A stretch of 64,000 bases of DNA. It comes from Diphasiastrum complanatum (Eukaryota; Streptophyta; Lycopodiopsida; Lycopodiales; Lycopodiaceae). The position numbers were made by a program, and so were the translations under genes. The first letter of the stretch is position 1; each line of letters starts with the position of its first letter. The notes beneath the pieces are model-generated. The model was not told the origin of the DNA, ran no database searches, and saw only the letters and a program-made list of their open reading frames with translations. The stretch lies in assembly GCA_029204225.1 (NCBI GenBank), contig CM055102.1:43514476-43578475 (forward strand). Reading direction: 5' to 3'. This document shows, piece after piece, positions 30,721 through 42,679 of this stretch.

Positions 30721-30959
30721 CCATTTCTCCCTGATCCTATTGTTGAGGCGAGAATTGAGACAAAACCGGAACGGTGATCTAAGGGTTCACTTCCAAGACC
30801 TGAGCAGCTGCTTTTTCGTAATCTTTGATTATTGCTTTGGCCTTGGCCAACTCGGTCGATGCTGTGAGTTTGAATTTATCAAATCAACTTTGGGATCCTG
30901 CAAATGAAACTCGATAAGTCTCAACTTTTTTGAACAAATAGTTGATCTCCTCCGGTGAG

Positions 30960-31225
30960 ATAGGACGATCAGGTGACAGGCACGTGTGTTTGAATATACA
31001 TGTCACGCTCAAGGATGGTCGCATCCAATTCACCTTGAAGCCTTTCACGATCTTAAGCAACCATGTCCAATTGCCCCTGAAGCAGCAATACTTAATGTTT
31101 GGCATCTTGGATAGCTTGATCCACTTGATCCTACGCAGTAGTTAGTGTATTCTGAAGAATTGCCACATAGCCTTTGAGATTGTCGGACTTTCTTCGAGAT
31201 TGTTTGGCTTTCTTCATCTCTGTAG
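30960..31225 (-). pseudogene. Coiled-coil segment of a Gag-like protein, with stops
   Basis: The minus-strand frame reads KSDNLKGYVAILQNTLTTA, DQVDQAIQDAKH, VLLLQGQLDMVA and DRERLQGELDATILERDMY, with stops between these pieces. Heptad-like Leu/Ile/Val spacing indicates a former coiled coil. Confidence 0.45.
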
Positions 31226-31508
31226 AGCGAGTGGCAGCAGAGGAAAGTTGTTGTGGGGCTATTTCCTACCCTTGCCTCAACCCAAGATCCAAGAACACAA
31301 GCACCAAGGAGACGAGGTTAGATGTCACGTGATACCATAGATCAAAATCCAGCATGCATTGATGATCCACTAAGATCCATTAACACAAGCATTAACCCTA
31401 AATCCACAAAGATGGTAGCTTACCCTTCTCTCTCTCCCTTTCTCTCTCACAAAAAACATAGGAATTAGAAAATCCAACAATATTCAAATTCAACAATTCG
31501 CAACCATA

Positions 31509-31965
31509 AAGAAAGCATGAGAGATGGAGAAAAAAAAAAAAAAGAGCAAGGACATCCCACATCCACTTCATAAGAGGGCCAACCTACTTGAATTAGAAAT
31601 GAAGATGAAACATGTACAATGATTTGAAATTGCTACTTATATAGGAAATTGAAGAGATGGGCGTCCCAATTCCTATTGGATAATCTAAACCTAAGTATTC
31701 AAACAGTGCAGAGAACCCATTCAAAAATTGGAGGGAACCAATCTGAATTTGAATCTGGTGGGTACCCCTACTTTATTCACTAACTTCACTATTGGGTCCT
31801 GTGACATTAAAAGTCCCGCAAAAAGGCCTAAAGTCCTTTTATTGACTTTCTAATCATCAAATCTCTATGTGATCATCAGGTTGGACTTACGCACGTAGGG
31901 CGCCAAATCTCTCTCACTTATTAGCTAGGTTTAGGGTTGCCTTGGGATCCGCAAACCCTCAAACA
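31509..31965 (-). repeat. LTR (5') of the LARD-like element, matched part
   Basis: Partner of 29555-30061. It ends CCTCAAACA, which on the minus strand gives the expected TGTTTGAGG start. The full LTR likely extends left to 31338. Confidence 0.75.
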
Positions 31966-32589
31966 CATGCGGTTTCGTCCGCTATTGATTTGTGCTCACC
32001 AACATCATTTGACTTGTATTTCTATATATTCAATTTGAATAAATTATTGTCTGATTTTGCACTTAGATTTTGTCAATGTCGCATGCTTTTCGTTTTCTAT
32101 TTGACTCTTTAATTGCTTTGTCTGACTGTCTACTCTTCCGCTTCCGCATAAATGCAATTAAGTTCTATTTTGTGTTCGTCTATTATTTTGAGTAGTGCAC
32201 GCATCGAGGGCATCAGTCGACCATTGCTTTCACGTAGTAGTAGGATCGTTTCGGATTGTTCGACCTTGAGGTTCAGATATGTGGCTAATCTAAGTGCAGG
32301 ATATATTGAGAATAATAAGCGTGAAAGCCTTACCATCCTTCAATTTCCACTTTGAATCGGTTGTGTCATCTTCAAGCTTCACTTCGATACATGTGACAAC
32401 ATCCCACAACTCATTGGTGATAGCAAGGTATTCATCCTAAATTTTTACAAATAGTAATTGGATCCATTCAGCTTGTCTGCAGCCCACAACAACATATTTG
32501 TGGCCTGCTATCTCTGTGCGGCCTGTTTTCTACCTACGACCTATTTTTCTACCTGCGACAACCTGTCTGAGGGCCTACACTCGTTGTCT

Positions 32590-32750
32590 ACTGTTTGCCC
32601 TTTGCTGATTTTGTTGTTTGCAACCTGCCTATGCCCTGTACCTGCCTGCTGTATGTGACCTGTCTATGCCCTGTACCTGCATGTTGTCAGCCCTCTGCTG
32701 ATTTTACTGTCTGCAACCTACCTATGCCATGTACCTGCCTGTTGTCTATG
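32590..32750. repeat. Degenerate tandem repeat rich in CCTGCCTATGCC and TGTACCTGC
   Basis: CTATGCCCTGTACCTGC occurs three times with small changes, and a larger unit starting GCCCTTTGCTGATTTT / GCCCTCTGCTGATTTT is duplicated. Noncoding. Confidence 0.7.
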
Positions 32751-33905
32751 AAAAAATCAGACCTTTAGAGCCTGTCAAAAAATGACCTATTCTACTTGGG
32801 TTTTTGGCTGCTCTGTGAGTTACTAGCATTGTCCTTTGGTTGTGGCAATTCGAGGGTTCTGCAATGACCTGTGGCAAAGCAAATTGTGAAGGCAGAAAAG
32901 CGAAAATCAAAGAAGAATCGGCAGGGCATTTATAACTAGCATCTCTCCGACTTCCGGTAACCTTGTGCATATATGAGGTAATTCACCCCAATATCATTTC
33001 CTAAAAGATAGTTTGCAAATGACTTTTCGTATGTAGAACTATATTCCGTGTTTAGTGAACTACAATTTCCACTCCGCAATTGATTTTTGTGTGAAATGAT
33101 TCATCTTTATATTCGATTTGAAAATCATACTTGGAACAAGTATTCCTTCTGAAAAATTGTAGTAAATAAGCATTGCAGGTTGTGTAGATATTTAGTTCAT
33201 GAAGTTCTACTGAGTTAACCATATGGAACCGTCGAAGTTATAAGCGGCATTAGTTGCATCATTTTGGGGAGTTTTTACAAGTGCTCTAGGGAAACAATTG
33301 AAGTTATATTGATTTAAGTTCCAATAGAAATTGATCAAAGCTCGTTTTTAGTCCAAGTGAATAACTAGGAGTGTTGTTTTTAGTGAACCGTGTTAAGCAT
33401 CCGGAATCATAGTATTTTATGAACAAATGAGGTATGGCTAATTAGAACACTGATTGCTTATTGTTTTTCGACTTGTTAGGAAAAGTAAGAAAATTGTAAC
33501 CAAGAATTGTACTCATTTAGAATGCGTTTTACAGAAAGAACCGTAGGTTGGGTATTTTATGGTTTGTTGAGTTAGATTTATTAATTAAACAGCTATAGGG
33601 AATTGTCAAGTTGTGAAGTGTTTTTTTTTGTTTTTGTCAATTATGAAGCATGTCAACTGGACCCGACCTCTGTGAAACACCAGAGCAGGTCGTCCACCAT
33701 CCGAGGTTGAAAAACGCCACCTTGGTTAAAGTGTCACACTAGTCACGCATGTCGTCGATATTGTCTAGCGAAATACCTAGATCCGACGATTGGTGAAAAT
33801 ACCACCGCTTATTAAACAAAGCGGTGCGTATAACTGGCACCCCACGAGCACTCTATATAGGAAGGGAAAAATGATGGAAAAGAATAAGACCCCCTCATAT
33901 CAGTT

Positions 33906-34478
33906 TCACGAGATGATGGCTTCCAAAAGGTAGCCATCATTAGTCCAATGCAGGTCGTTGGTGAGGTCAATGTATGGCTTGATGGCCTGTTTGGCGTGCT
34001 TGTGATTGGGTGAGGCGTGCGTACCAGATGAGATTCCTATAGCTGCAAGTGCGGCCTCAGTGATGCGCACCTTGTGTGTGGCTCCTTGGAAGGTGATGTA
34101 AAATTTGGATTTCTCTTCCTTCCACGTACTGAAGGCAAGAGTGATGAAATCCATATTGATGCATCCCGAAAAGGCTCTCTCATGAATACCCATTGCAGTA
34201 AGTAGAGGCTTCGCAAGGGTCATCCACTGAGTGACCATGCTTGTGCTAGGAAGAATCATGATGTCCATTGCAGATGGGACATCACGATGGATAGTATAGC
34301 ACGGAGACTGGGAAGTATCGGTAGAAGACATGATGATCAGAAAGGAACTATAACCGCGTGAGAGTGTATCAGAAGGCAATGCAAGAAATTTGGAAGGCTT
34401 TGGTCGCAAGAGCTTCGCTAGCACAAGTGAGGAATGAATCGAATTCAGCCAACTTATAGGTGAATTTGGTGGGTCCAT
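33906..34478 (-). CDS. 190-codon frame downstream of a gypsy gag relic, unrecognised
   Basis: Open from MDPPNSPISWLN to the stop. An internal Met gives MSSTDTSQSPCYTIHRDVPS, which may be the true start of a 140-residue protein. It contains FITLAFSTWKEEKSKFYITF and HKVRITEAALAAIGI but no motif that I can place. It lies about 250 bp beyond the antisense gypsy gag relic on the same strand, so it probably belongs to a transposon. A host-derived fragment cannot be excluded. Confidence 0.3.
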   Translation of the reverse strand: MDPPNSPISWLNSIHSSLVLAKLLRPKPSKFLALPSDTLSRGYSSFLIIMSSTDTSQSPCYTIHRDVPSAMDIMILPSTSMVTQWMTLAKPLLTAMGIHERAFSGCINMDFITLAFSTWKEEKSKFYITFQGATHKVRITEAALAAIGISSGTHASPNHKHAKQAIKPYIDLTNDLHWTNDGYLLEAIIS

Positions 34479-34723
34479 TACACTGAATAGTAGTTGGACT
34501 GATCAGTTTTGAACAAAAATTTGCAAGCATGTATAGTACTGTAAAAATAGGCTATAAAAATCTCGGCGAAGGTTTCTAGGGATCTGAACCTATTAGGCTT
34601 GTGCAGGTGGTTGTTGTCTAGGCAATTCCTAGACTCATATAACAAGGGTTATATGGCGCTTGTGGTTGTCCTCGCGGTGCATATGGCTGTGGGTGAGAAT
34701 ATTGCATGTTGCATGGGTTGTAT

Positions 34724-35670
34724 CTACAACACTTGATGTGGTATGAGTGGTCGTACCATAGAGTATATAGTGCTACATTTTGGAAGAACTGTGTGATGGA
34801 CACTCATTACCTGTATGTGGTCCACGACATTGTGGGTATCTTCTCGCCTATGAATAGCGTTACCAGATGGCAATTGCCTTGGCAACTGACTTTGAATAGA
34901 TTTTAAGGCTTGCTGGAAATCTTTATTGATTGTCTCCATCTGTTGTTGATGTTGTTGTCTCTCTTTCTGGTCGTCATCATCAGACCCTTCATCTTCTTCA
35001 CGAATGGCATCGAACATAGCGCATTCAAGAGTAAAATAATCTTCGCTAGGTTTAAACTCTTTTCGAATGCGTCTGGGAAGACCAACTATAGACCATATGA
35101 TCAACATTTTGTCAGTTGGCTGTTCTTGGACTTGACTTCTGAGATGCTTGAAGTGCTTGTTGTAGTCACGTACGCGTTCATGTTTTTTTATTTTTATATT
35201 ACTAAGGCGTACAAAGGGGCTTTCTATGAGTCTAAAAGGTTGGAAGCGTTTAATGAGAGACTCTTTCAGTTCTAACCAATTTTGTTATCACGATCGAGGT
35301 TAGAAAACCACCCTCGTGCTTTATCTACCATGGCCATTGAGAAAAGTTGGACTTTTGCATTGTCAATATATTCTCCATACACTTTGCATGCATTCTCAAA
35401 GACTTGTAAAAATCTATGAGAGTCCACATTACCATCGAACTTTGGTAATTCCAGTCACGGTGTTCGTTTGTCAGATCTTGCGGCATGGTGAGGACGGTGA
35501 ACAGTGTGATCGTCAAGATTAGGTGTCCATCTGGATGGTCCAGGATCTTGGTCTACTTGAGATCTAAGACGATATGGATTGTTCTCATTATTTGGGTGAT
35601 TTGGCATTGTGGACTCATCCATAAGTTCTTCTGGTAAATTAGCCATGAGAACTAAGTGAATCTGATTCAA
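34724..35670 (-). pseudogene. Gypsy-type Gag remnant
   Basis: Reading on the minus strand, the N-terminal frame starts MNQIHLVLMANLPEELMDES and shifts into LPKFDGNVDSHRFLQVFENA, AKVQLFSMAMVDKARGWFSN, KESLIKRFQPF and VRDYNKHFKHLRSQV. This is the Retrotrans_gag pattern (PKFDG, K-A-WF, F, Y-F-L) of plant gypsy elements. The last part, LPRRIRKEFKPSEDYFTLEC and FDAIREEDEGSDDDD, then a Gln-rich stretch, stays open to 34724. Two frameshifts and a stop break it. No gypsy RT is attached in this window. Confidence 0.75.
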
Positions 35671-37398
35671 CTCGTTTGTGATGTGGTTTTTTTTTTTTTT
35701 GAAAATGCAGTTGACAATACCTTAGCATAGAATTAGATGTTCAATAGAAATTCTATAAAAATGGTATGTCGGATGCAATGGTACTGAGACTATCGAATGC
35801 AAAACAGTATCGATAGTATGTGTGAAAGATTCAACTAGTTTCATCACATTTTTGCTATATTTCCATATTTGGCATATTGAGGCCAAAATTTGTTTTAGAC
35901 TTAGAGTCATTAGTCTAAATTTCATTTTAATAAACACTTTTTGAAAGTGTGGGAAAGTTAGAATGCGAGTTTGAGTAGATTCAGATTTGAATATTTGGGT
36001 ACATTGAATCTAGACCCAAAATTAGTAGGGTTAGCATTTTGGTGGGAAAGCCAAGTGGCAAATAGGGTTTGGACCTGTTATAAAAGGATGTAACTCATGG
36101 AGGGAGTGATCTTCTCTCTTCTCTATCTCATTTCATGCCTATACATGGTTGTCTTGGGTTCTACTATCCATTGGTGCACTATGTTGGTGATTGCTTGCAA
36201 TTCTATGTGTAGAATGATCTATATTTGCTATTTTTGAATCCACACCTGCGAAATACAGTAGCTTGCTGGTTTTGTTTGGACCTCATGGAACATTTTGTAC
36301 TTCCAGTGTGCAAAAAATACTATTGTTTATTGTTCATTGGTGCTTTTGATAGTTTTGGTAGTTTTTGAACGTTTTCGATATACTAGCAATTAGCAGTTTG
36401 GTGCTTCTTGATATTTCAAGGAACTTTTGGGCATTGAATGTTTGTGTTGGTACTACTGGAACTCATCGTGAAACAATTTTGATAATACAGACTACCAAAA
36501 TAGGTGCTTTAATACCTCATGTCTCATTTTCATTTAAAATCATCCAAATTGGTCTACTGAGATCTATAGTGTGTACCATTTTTATTTTAGAGTCTACAAC
36601 ATTTGGTTCTATTTTTTTTTAGAATTCGTCGTATTTGCAGTTTGCACTTGTCCCGATTTGGTCTTTTTGGTACGGCTTTAGTGTTGTTAGACCAATTGGT
36701 AGTATTACTCCAGTAGTCGACTACTAATTTTACAAAATTTGTACTATTTTGGTACTATTTTTTTGTGTTGGTAAAACTTTGAATACAAATAATGTTATTA
36801 CAATAACTTATCGTGCACCAATTCTGATACTCCTGACTACCTAGTTAGGTTCTTTTATTGTAAGTGTCTCATATTTATTTAAAAATATACCAAATAAGTA
36901 CTATTTAGACTTATCGTGACCATGGTTTACGCCGCATAAAACTATAAAATTAGGTACTTTATCTTTATATTTATTTGTGTTCGCACCTCGCATACAATCC
37001 TTTGTGGTCTTTTTGGTACTATTTTAGTGTTGTTTACAAATTGGTGGAATCCAAGTTTTAGTCACTACCAATCTTACAAGATTTGAACTACTTTTGTAAT
37101 GTTTTCTTGTTTCTGAAACTTTTGAGTACCAAAGATTCGTACTAATGGAACCTATCGTGTTAAATTTCTATCCTCCAGACTACCAATTAAGGTCATTGAA
37201 CTTTCTGCATGTGTGGTACTTTGGTACTATAAGATGCTTTGATACTTTAGCACTACCTATACATGATGATTTGGTACTTTCTAGAACTCATGGTACTACC
37301 AATGATTGATACTTTGGTAGTACCTGTATATGATGCTTTGGTACTACCTACAGGTACTTTCTACTTGTAACATGATAAGGCTTTTTTAATATAGATAA

Positions 37399-37512
37399 GT
37401 GGTAATGAGAATCCTCCTCAAGTTCACCTTGAAGATGTTAACAATGACTTTAATGCAAAAGGAATCTTTAAGAACTTTCAAGTGAACCAACACAGTATTG
37501 AGCTGTGTTGGG
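37399..37512 (+). repeat. Repeated coding-like module, copy 1
   Basis: One frame reads SGNENPPQVHLEDVNNDFNA and KGIFKNFQVNQHSIELCW without a stop. It lies between an ATATAG acceptor-like sequence and a GTACTA donor-like one. Copies at 38692-38799 and 39305-39405 keep the DNA but lose the frame. It may be a duplicated exon of an unidentified gene or transposon. Confidence 0.45.
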
Positions 37513-37750
37513 TACTAATTTAACATATTTTGTATTGTTTTGGTACTATTATTGTGTTGGTGAAACACTTTAATATGAAAGATTCATACTACAAGAACAT
37601 ATTGTAAACCAATTCCGTTCCTACTGCCTACCAAATTAGGCTTTTTATACTAAGTCTCTAAGTTTTATTTTTAACATCTACCAAATAGGTACAATTTAGA
37701 CTTCTCTTGACCATGTTTTATGCATAAAACTATTAAATTAGGTATTTTTT

Positions 37751-38580
37751 GTGCAAAAAGTACAAAAGGGACCAAGAGTGGATCCTAATATGATCCTCAA
37801 GAGGGATTGGTTGTCAGATTACTTGATCTATCAATCTACTTGAGATTAAGATCAATCTAGATCAATTCTAGACACAAAATCCTAACAAGAACAATCATTA
37901 ATTGAAGGTAGGTGTACTTTCTGGTTTCACACGTGTGAAACATTGTCTGAGTACGGGTCCAACCTGAAAATCAAGTACACATTGATAGAACCTCAAAACA
38001 ATCAAAACAAATGTAGACAAATGGAGAGAATCACTCAAAATTGCTTCCAAAACCAAGATTGGTGTCTCACAATGATTATGGCCAAATGTGGCTCTATATA
38101 TACAATAAGTGGGAGCTCGTGGTACTGATCATCCCTCTGATCTCACATGTGTGAAGGTGCTTTGTCATATGATGATTCATCATGCAAAACTGACACTTGG
38201 ACAAAACCTTCTATTTTGAGCACTTTTGGTCCATTTTCCTTCTATATGGAGATCTACTTGGAAATCTTCTAGAAGTCAAAATTCACCTACTTCAGCTTAT
38301 TCCACACGTGTGAGCTATCCTCTACACATGGGATATGACACCTAACCAAAGGATGTGGCTCATGCAATCAATAGATTGATGCCATGTGTCATATGTCTAG
38401 AAAACTAGTTTTAGGCCATTTTAGCCAATAGAACTTGAATTAAATCATATGTACAACATATATGATTATGGTACATGACAAGTACACTAGTTTCACACGT
38501 GGGAACAGGCTCCACACATGTGTGTTTATCTATATACAAGATTTTTGGCCTCTACCAAGCTTATTTTTGCATTTTTCACA
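37751..38580. mobile_element. 830-bp insertion with imperfect TIRs and CACGTG palindromes
   Basis: The insert interrupts one copy of the array. The uninterrupted junction AAATTAGGTACTTTATCTTT is present at 36949-36968, whereas here AAATTAGGTATTTTTT is followed by the insert and then TTTTTTTCTTTATATTT. Its ends, GTGCAAAAAGTACAAAAG and (reverse complement) GTGAAAAATGCAAAAA, form an imperfect inverted repeat beside T-runs that could be the target duplication. Inside are TTTCACACGTGTGAAA (37925-37940), CACACGTGTG (38303-38312), CACACATGTGTG (38513-38524) and relatives. It has no coding capacity. Confidence 0.6.
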
Positions 38581-39432
38581 TTTTTTTCTTTATATTTATT
38601 TGGGTTGGCAACTAGCATACAATCCTTTGTTTTCTTTTTGGTACTATTTTAGTGTTGTTTACCTATTGGTTGAATCTAAGCTTTAGTTACTAGTAATGAG
38701 AATCCTCCTCGAGGTCACTTTGAAGATGTTAACAATGACTTTAATGCAAAAGGAATCTTTACAAATTTCGAGTGAACCAACACTGTATTGAGCTGCACCA
38801 GTGTCAGATACTAATTTTACATATTTAATATTGTTTTGGTACTATTTTTGTGTTGATGAAACACTTTAATATGAAAGATCCATACTACAAGAACTTATTG
38901 TAAACCAACTCTGATCCTATTGACTACCACATTAGGTCTTTTATACTAAGTCTCTATGTTTTATTTTGAAATCAACCAATATTTAGACTTCTTGTGACCA
39001 CATTCCTTTATATTTATTTGTGTCTACAGCTCGCATACAATCCTTTGTTGTCTTTTTGGTACTATTTTAGTGTTGTTTACCAATTGGTGGAATCTATGCT
39101 TTAGGTACTACCAATTTCACAAAATATGTACTATTTTTGTAATGTTTACGTGTTCCTGAGACTTTAGACTACCAAAAATGTACTTTCTACCGCTCTGGTA
39201 CTTTGTCATTGTAAAAAGCTTTTAAATAGCTCTTCAACGTGCTGTGAGGAGGTTTGAAACCACTTATGTCATGTAACATGAAAAGACTTCTTGAATATAG
39301 ATCAGTGGTAACGAAAATGCTTCTCCACTTTGAAGATGTTAACAATGACTTTAATGTAGAAGGAATCTTTAAGAAGTTTCGAGTGAACCAACACTGTATT
39401 GAGCTAAACTAGTGTGTTTCTCAGTTCTTTTT

Positions 39433-39491
39433 GAAATATAATTATAAGTTATGACGTGGTTTCAACAGATTTTGTTAGAGAGAGTGAGAGC

Positions 39492-39536
<45 letters not shown>

Positions 39537-40044
39537 GGTTTCAACAGATTTTGTTAGAGAGAGTGAGAGCGAGGTATATATATATATATATATATACATT
39601 TGCAAAATCTATGGTTGTATATTTGTGCATGGGCATGTTCTATACCCGTATAATCATGTAGACAAGTTTTATTGTATCTCCTTGATGCCATTTGTTACGC
39701 TTGCAGGTGTGCATACCTAGTGTTAAGGTTAAGCGAATGACATCCATAATCAATATGTGGCCATATTGGGTAGTATTATTAAAAACAAAATGAACTAAAG
39801 AATCGACCCCAAACATCACAATAGTGAAAATATGTACTATGTCAGTGCATGACATACTTGTGAGATATAGTTGCATAATAAAAATGGCAATTGAGACTCT
39901 TTACAAGTAACAGTGATAACAAAACTAATGAGGCAAATGAATCTCGTGGTGACTATAGATGTGAGGCTTTATATATATATACCTCGCTCTCACTCTCTCT
40001 AACAAAATCTGTTGAAACCACGTCATAACTTATAATTATATTTC
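39433..40044. mobile_element. Element with about 60-70-bp terminal inverted repeats
   Basis: GAAATATAATTATAAGTTAT and the following GACGTGGTTTCAACAGATTT up to GAGAGTGAGAGC are repeated in inverse at 39984-40044, almost without change. The left arm's inner part is also duplicated directly at 39536-39596. The 390-bp core has no transposase. It is a foldback or MITE-type element, with TA microsatellites grown inside both arms. Confidence 0.7.
39496..39528. repeat. (TA)n microsatellite
   Basis: 33 bp of TA; a shorter tract lies at 39576-39595 and another at 39970-39981. Confidence 0.95.
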
Positions 40045-40057
40045 AGGATACAGTAAG

Positions 40058-40060
<3 letters not shown>

Positions 40061-40120
<60 letters not shown>

Positions 40121-40148
40121 GAGAGAGAGAGAGACAGAGAGAGAGAGA
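40061..40148. repeat. Compound (CA)26-(TA)4-(GA)n microsatellite
   Basis: Uninterrupted CA from 40061 to 40112, a short TATATATA, then GA with one CA interruption to 40148. Confidence 0.95.
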
Positions 40149-40569
40149 TTTTGATAGAGTTAAAAATAGTCAACGTTCCTAGTTCTAATAAGGGGTGTAG
40201 CCCTTGTTTTTTCTCTGTTGAAGGCATGGTATCATAAACGGTTCTTTGTTGGACTTGAAACATCCACAAGGAAGGCCATACTGATGGGAGGGAGCATTGT
40301 GGTGACATTCAGAAATAGGATACAACCATATGGTTCAGGAATTTTGATTAACACTCTTCATGCTTTCATTCTATCTCATTTTCTCTTGTTTAATTCATAT
40401 TGCTATGAATTTTACACACAGATTATGTTTGGTTCAATGTTCAAGCAATACACTTTTGATAGATGATAAACTTTTATTCATTAAAAGTCTGAATCTGATG
40501 AAGGATACAAAATGCATGTTGGCCTAGGAATAAAAGATGACTAACATGGGTCCAGCCCACTATTGTATC

Positions 40570-41308
40570 GGAATCCAAATTCAACGAGATCGACCCAGCA
40601 CACTGACATTTGTCAGTCAGTAACAATATCTCAACAACATGCTAGAAAAGTATGGAATGGCCAATTGCAAACCCAATCACTTTCCACTAGACCCTGGACT
40701 AAAACTATCAAAGGAACAGTCTCCTCAAACTGAGGCAAAAAAGGAGGAGATAAGCACTACTCGTTTCAATCCATCATCGGCTCATTGATGTACGCAATGA
40801 TCTACACGCGATCAGACCTTGCATATTCAATCAGTACACTCAGCCAGTTCTTGTCAAATCTAGGCATAGCTCATTGGAAAGTGCTAACAAAGGTCATGAA
40901 GTACATTCAAACAACAACAACTCTCAGCATCTGCTATGAAGGCAACCAAACTACCAATATCCTTGAAGCCTACACAGATGCGGATTGGGTAGGAGATGTC
41001 GACACCAGAAAATCAACTTCTGAATATGTATTTTTATACAACCAAGGCCCAATCTCATGGAACAGTCGGAAGCAGACCTTAGTTGCATTATCATCAACAA
41101 AATCGAATACATAGCTGCCACAAATGCAACCAAAAAGACGATCTGGCTTAGGCAACTGCTTGCAGACCTCAATCTTGCACAACCACTTTCTATAACAATC
41201 TATTGTGACAATCAAAGCACAATAGCGCTATCTCTCAATCCGAGATTTCACTCTCAAAGCAAATACGGTTACCAACTTTTGTACATATGCAAAGACTGGC
41301 ATAAATAG
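40570..41308 (+). pseudogene. Copia D: RT connection and RNase H fragment
   Basis: It enters at GIQIQRDRPSTLTFVSQ, then a stop, QYLNNMLEKYGMANCKP and, after a frameshift, IIGSLMYAMIYTRSDLAYSI, HWKVLTKVMKYIQTT, YTDADWVGDVDTRKSTSEYV and ISWNSRKQTLVALSSTKSNT. A second frameshift leads to EYIAATNATKKTIWLRQLLA and IYCDNQSTIALSLNPRFHSQ. RNase H is incomplete at its C-terminus. The RT polymerase core, integrase and gag are absent. The lineage differs from copia A, in which the corresponding residues are quite different. Confidence 0.85.
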
Positions 41309-41699
41309 CCTTAAAGGCTTGTAAGATATTTCCTCTTTTTGTAAATCTCTATATTAGCTGAAACAAGCTATGTAAGTGTTAATTTTTGGAAATTCTCTTT
41401 TAAGCAGAGTTATATGTAGCCAGCATTATCACGCTCAGCAAGCTGAAGTTATTACTTCAAGCCATTGTACTCACTGTTGATATTTTAATCAGAGTGCAAT
41501 GTTTTCTCACTACTGCGTCATTCATTTGCACAAACTGTATAAATTCTTCTACTTGAACATTTTTGCTACTAACTATTGCGTTTCTGTTCCTACACGCCTA
41601 CGCTCTGAGCAACCAAGCCTCCACTGCGCTCATGACCACTGTATTGCGACAGACTACTCCTCTGTTTCTCGAATAGACTTTTGTCTAAGGCCTTTGTGA

Positions 41700-42679
41700 G
41701 AATGTCAGCCACCATCTCCTTTGCTCCAATGAAGGTGGTCTTCAACATCTTCTTCCCGATCAGATCCCTTATTAAGTGATACTTGATTGTGATGCGTTTC
41801 GTCCTTGAATGAAAAATGGGATCCTTTGTCAGATGTATTATCCATCTGCCAAATCATAGGCTCACTCCTTGTTTCGTCGAGTTCGTGAAGGAACTATTTG
41901 AGCCAACTGATTTCATTAGCCATCTTTGCTGCTACAACGTACTCTGCTTCATAGCATGATTGAGCCACGATGGTCTACTTCTTGCTGACCTAGAGAATTG
42001 CTACTCCTAACATGATGGTGCATCCTCCTGAGACACTTTTGCAATCATCCTTAAGAAATGCCCAGCTAGCATCACTGTAGGAAAGCATGTGGAATCCTGC
42101 ATCACGAGAATAACACAAACCAAAATCCTTCGTTAATTGGAGGTATTGCAAAATTCGTTTCTCAATCTTCCAATGAGTTGATCCTGGATTTGTACAAAAT
42201 TGGCTCATCCTGAACATGGCATAAGCAATGTCAGGATGTGTGTTATCTACAAGGTATATCAGCGATCCGATCAGCTTCCTATATGGTGTGAGCTGCATCA
42301 ACTCTCTTTCTTCTTCAGTCTTCGAATAGTCTTCATTTGTCAGGACTATTTTTGCAAGCATGGGAGTATTTGCTCTCTTGCAACTCAGCATTCCGAAATC
42401 TTCTAGGACTTTCTAGGTATTTCTGGACTGATGAAGGTACAACTTACCTCCCTCATAGTCTCTGTCAATATGTAAGCCAAGATAACATCTGGCTTCTCCT
42501 AGGTCTGCAATCTCGAAATGTTTCAAGATGTCATACTTCACCTCAACAATAAGCTTTTCACTTTTGTAGAATATGAAAGTGTCGTCCACATACACAGCTA
42601 CAATGATGATCTTCTCGTCTATTATGTTGGAGAGAGGGAGAAGAGACGAAAGGAAAAAGGTGTCGTATGTAAGAAACAA
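41700..42679 (-). pseudogene. Copia E: RT C-terminal part and RNase H
   Basis: On the minus strand, IIIVAVYVDDTFIFYKSEKL contains the intact YVDD box, followed by HFEIADLGEARCYLGLHI, then a frameshift into the connection (PYRKLIGSLIYLVDNTHPDI, HWKIEKRILQYLQLTKDFGL, YSDASWAFLKDDCKSVSGG). RNase H continues with stops: SCYEAEYVVAAKMANEISWL and WQMDNTSDKG. The RT N-terminal half is cut at about 42630. It is adjacent to copia D but on the opposite strand. Confidence 0.82.

Larger units (their letters stand above)
29555..31965 (-). mobile_element. Non-autonomous LTR retroelement (LARD-like)
   Basis: Two direct repeats of about 500 bp (29555-30061 and 31509-31965) flank 1.3-1.4 kb. On the minus strand a polypurine tract GGTGGGGGATAC abuts the left repeat at 30062. 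TGGTATCACGTGAC (31324-31337 in plus coordinates) is a plausible primer site at the far end, so transcription would run right to left. The full right LTR probably spans 31338-31965; the left is truncated. The interior has no protease, integrase or RT, only a coiled-coil-like frame with stops and a 187-codon frame of unknown family. It would depend on another element's enzymes. Confidence 0.7.
36940..39410. repeat. Diverged repeat array rich in TTTGGTACTATTTTAGTG
   Basis: Blocks beginning CTTTATATTTATTTG and containing CGCATACAATCCTTTGT and TTTTGGTACTATTTTAGTG recur at about 36960, 38588 and 39008. They are interleaved with a second module (37399-37512, 38692-38799, 39305-39405). The copies have different deletions. 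Many TACCAA/GGTAC words extend over 36200-39200. No transposase is seen. Confidence 0.7.

Noticed and set aside
39496-40148. CRISPR-like or regulatory array
   Set aside because: The repeats are simple TA, CA and GA microsatellites and inverted arms, with no spacer structure.
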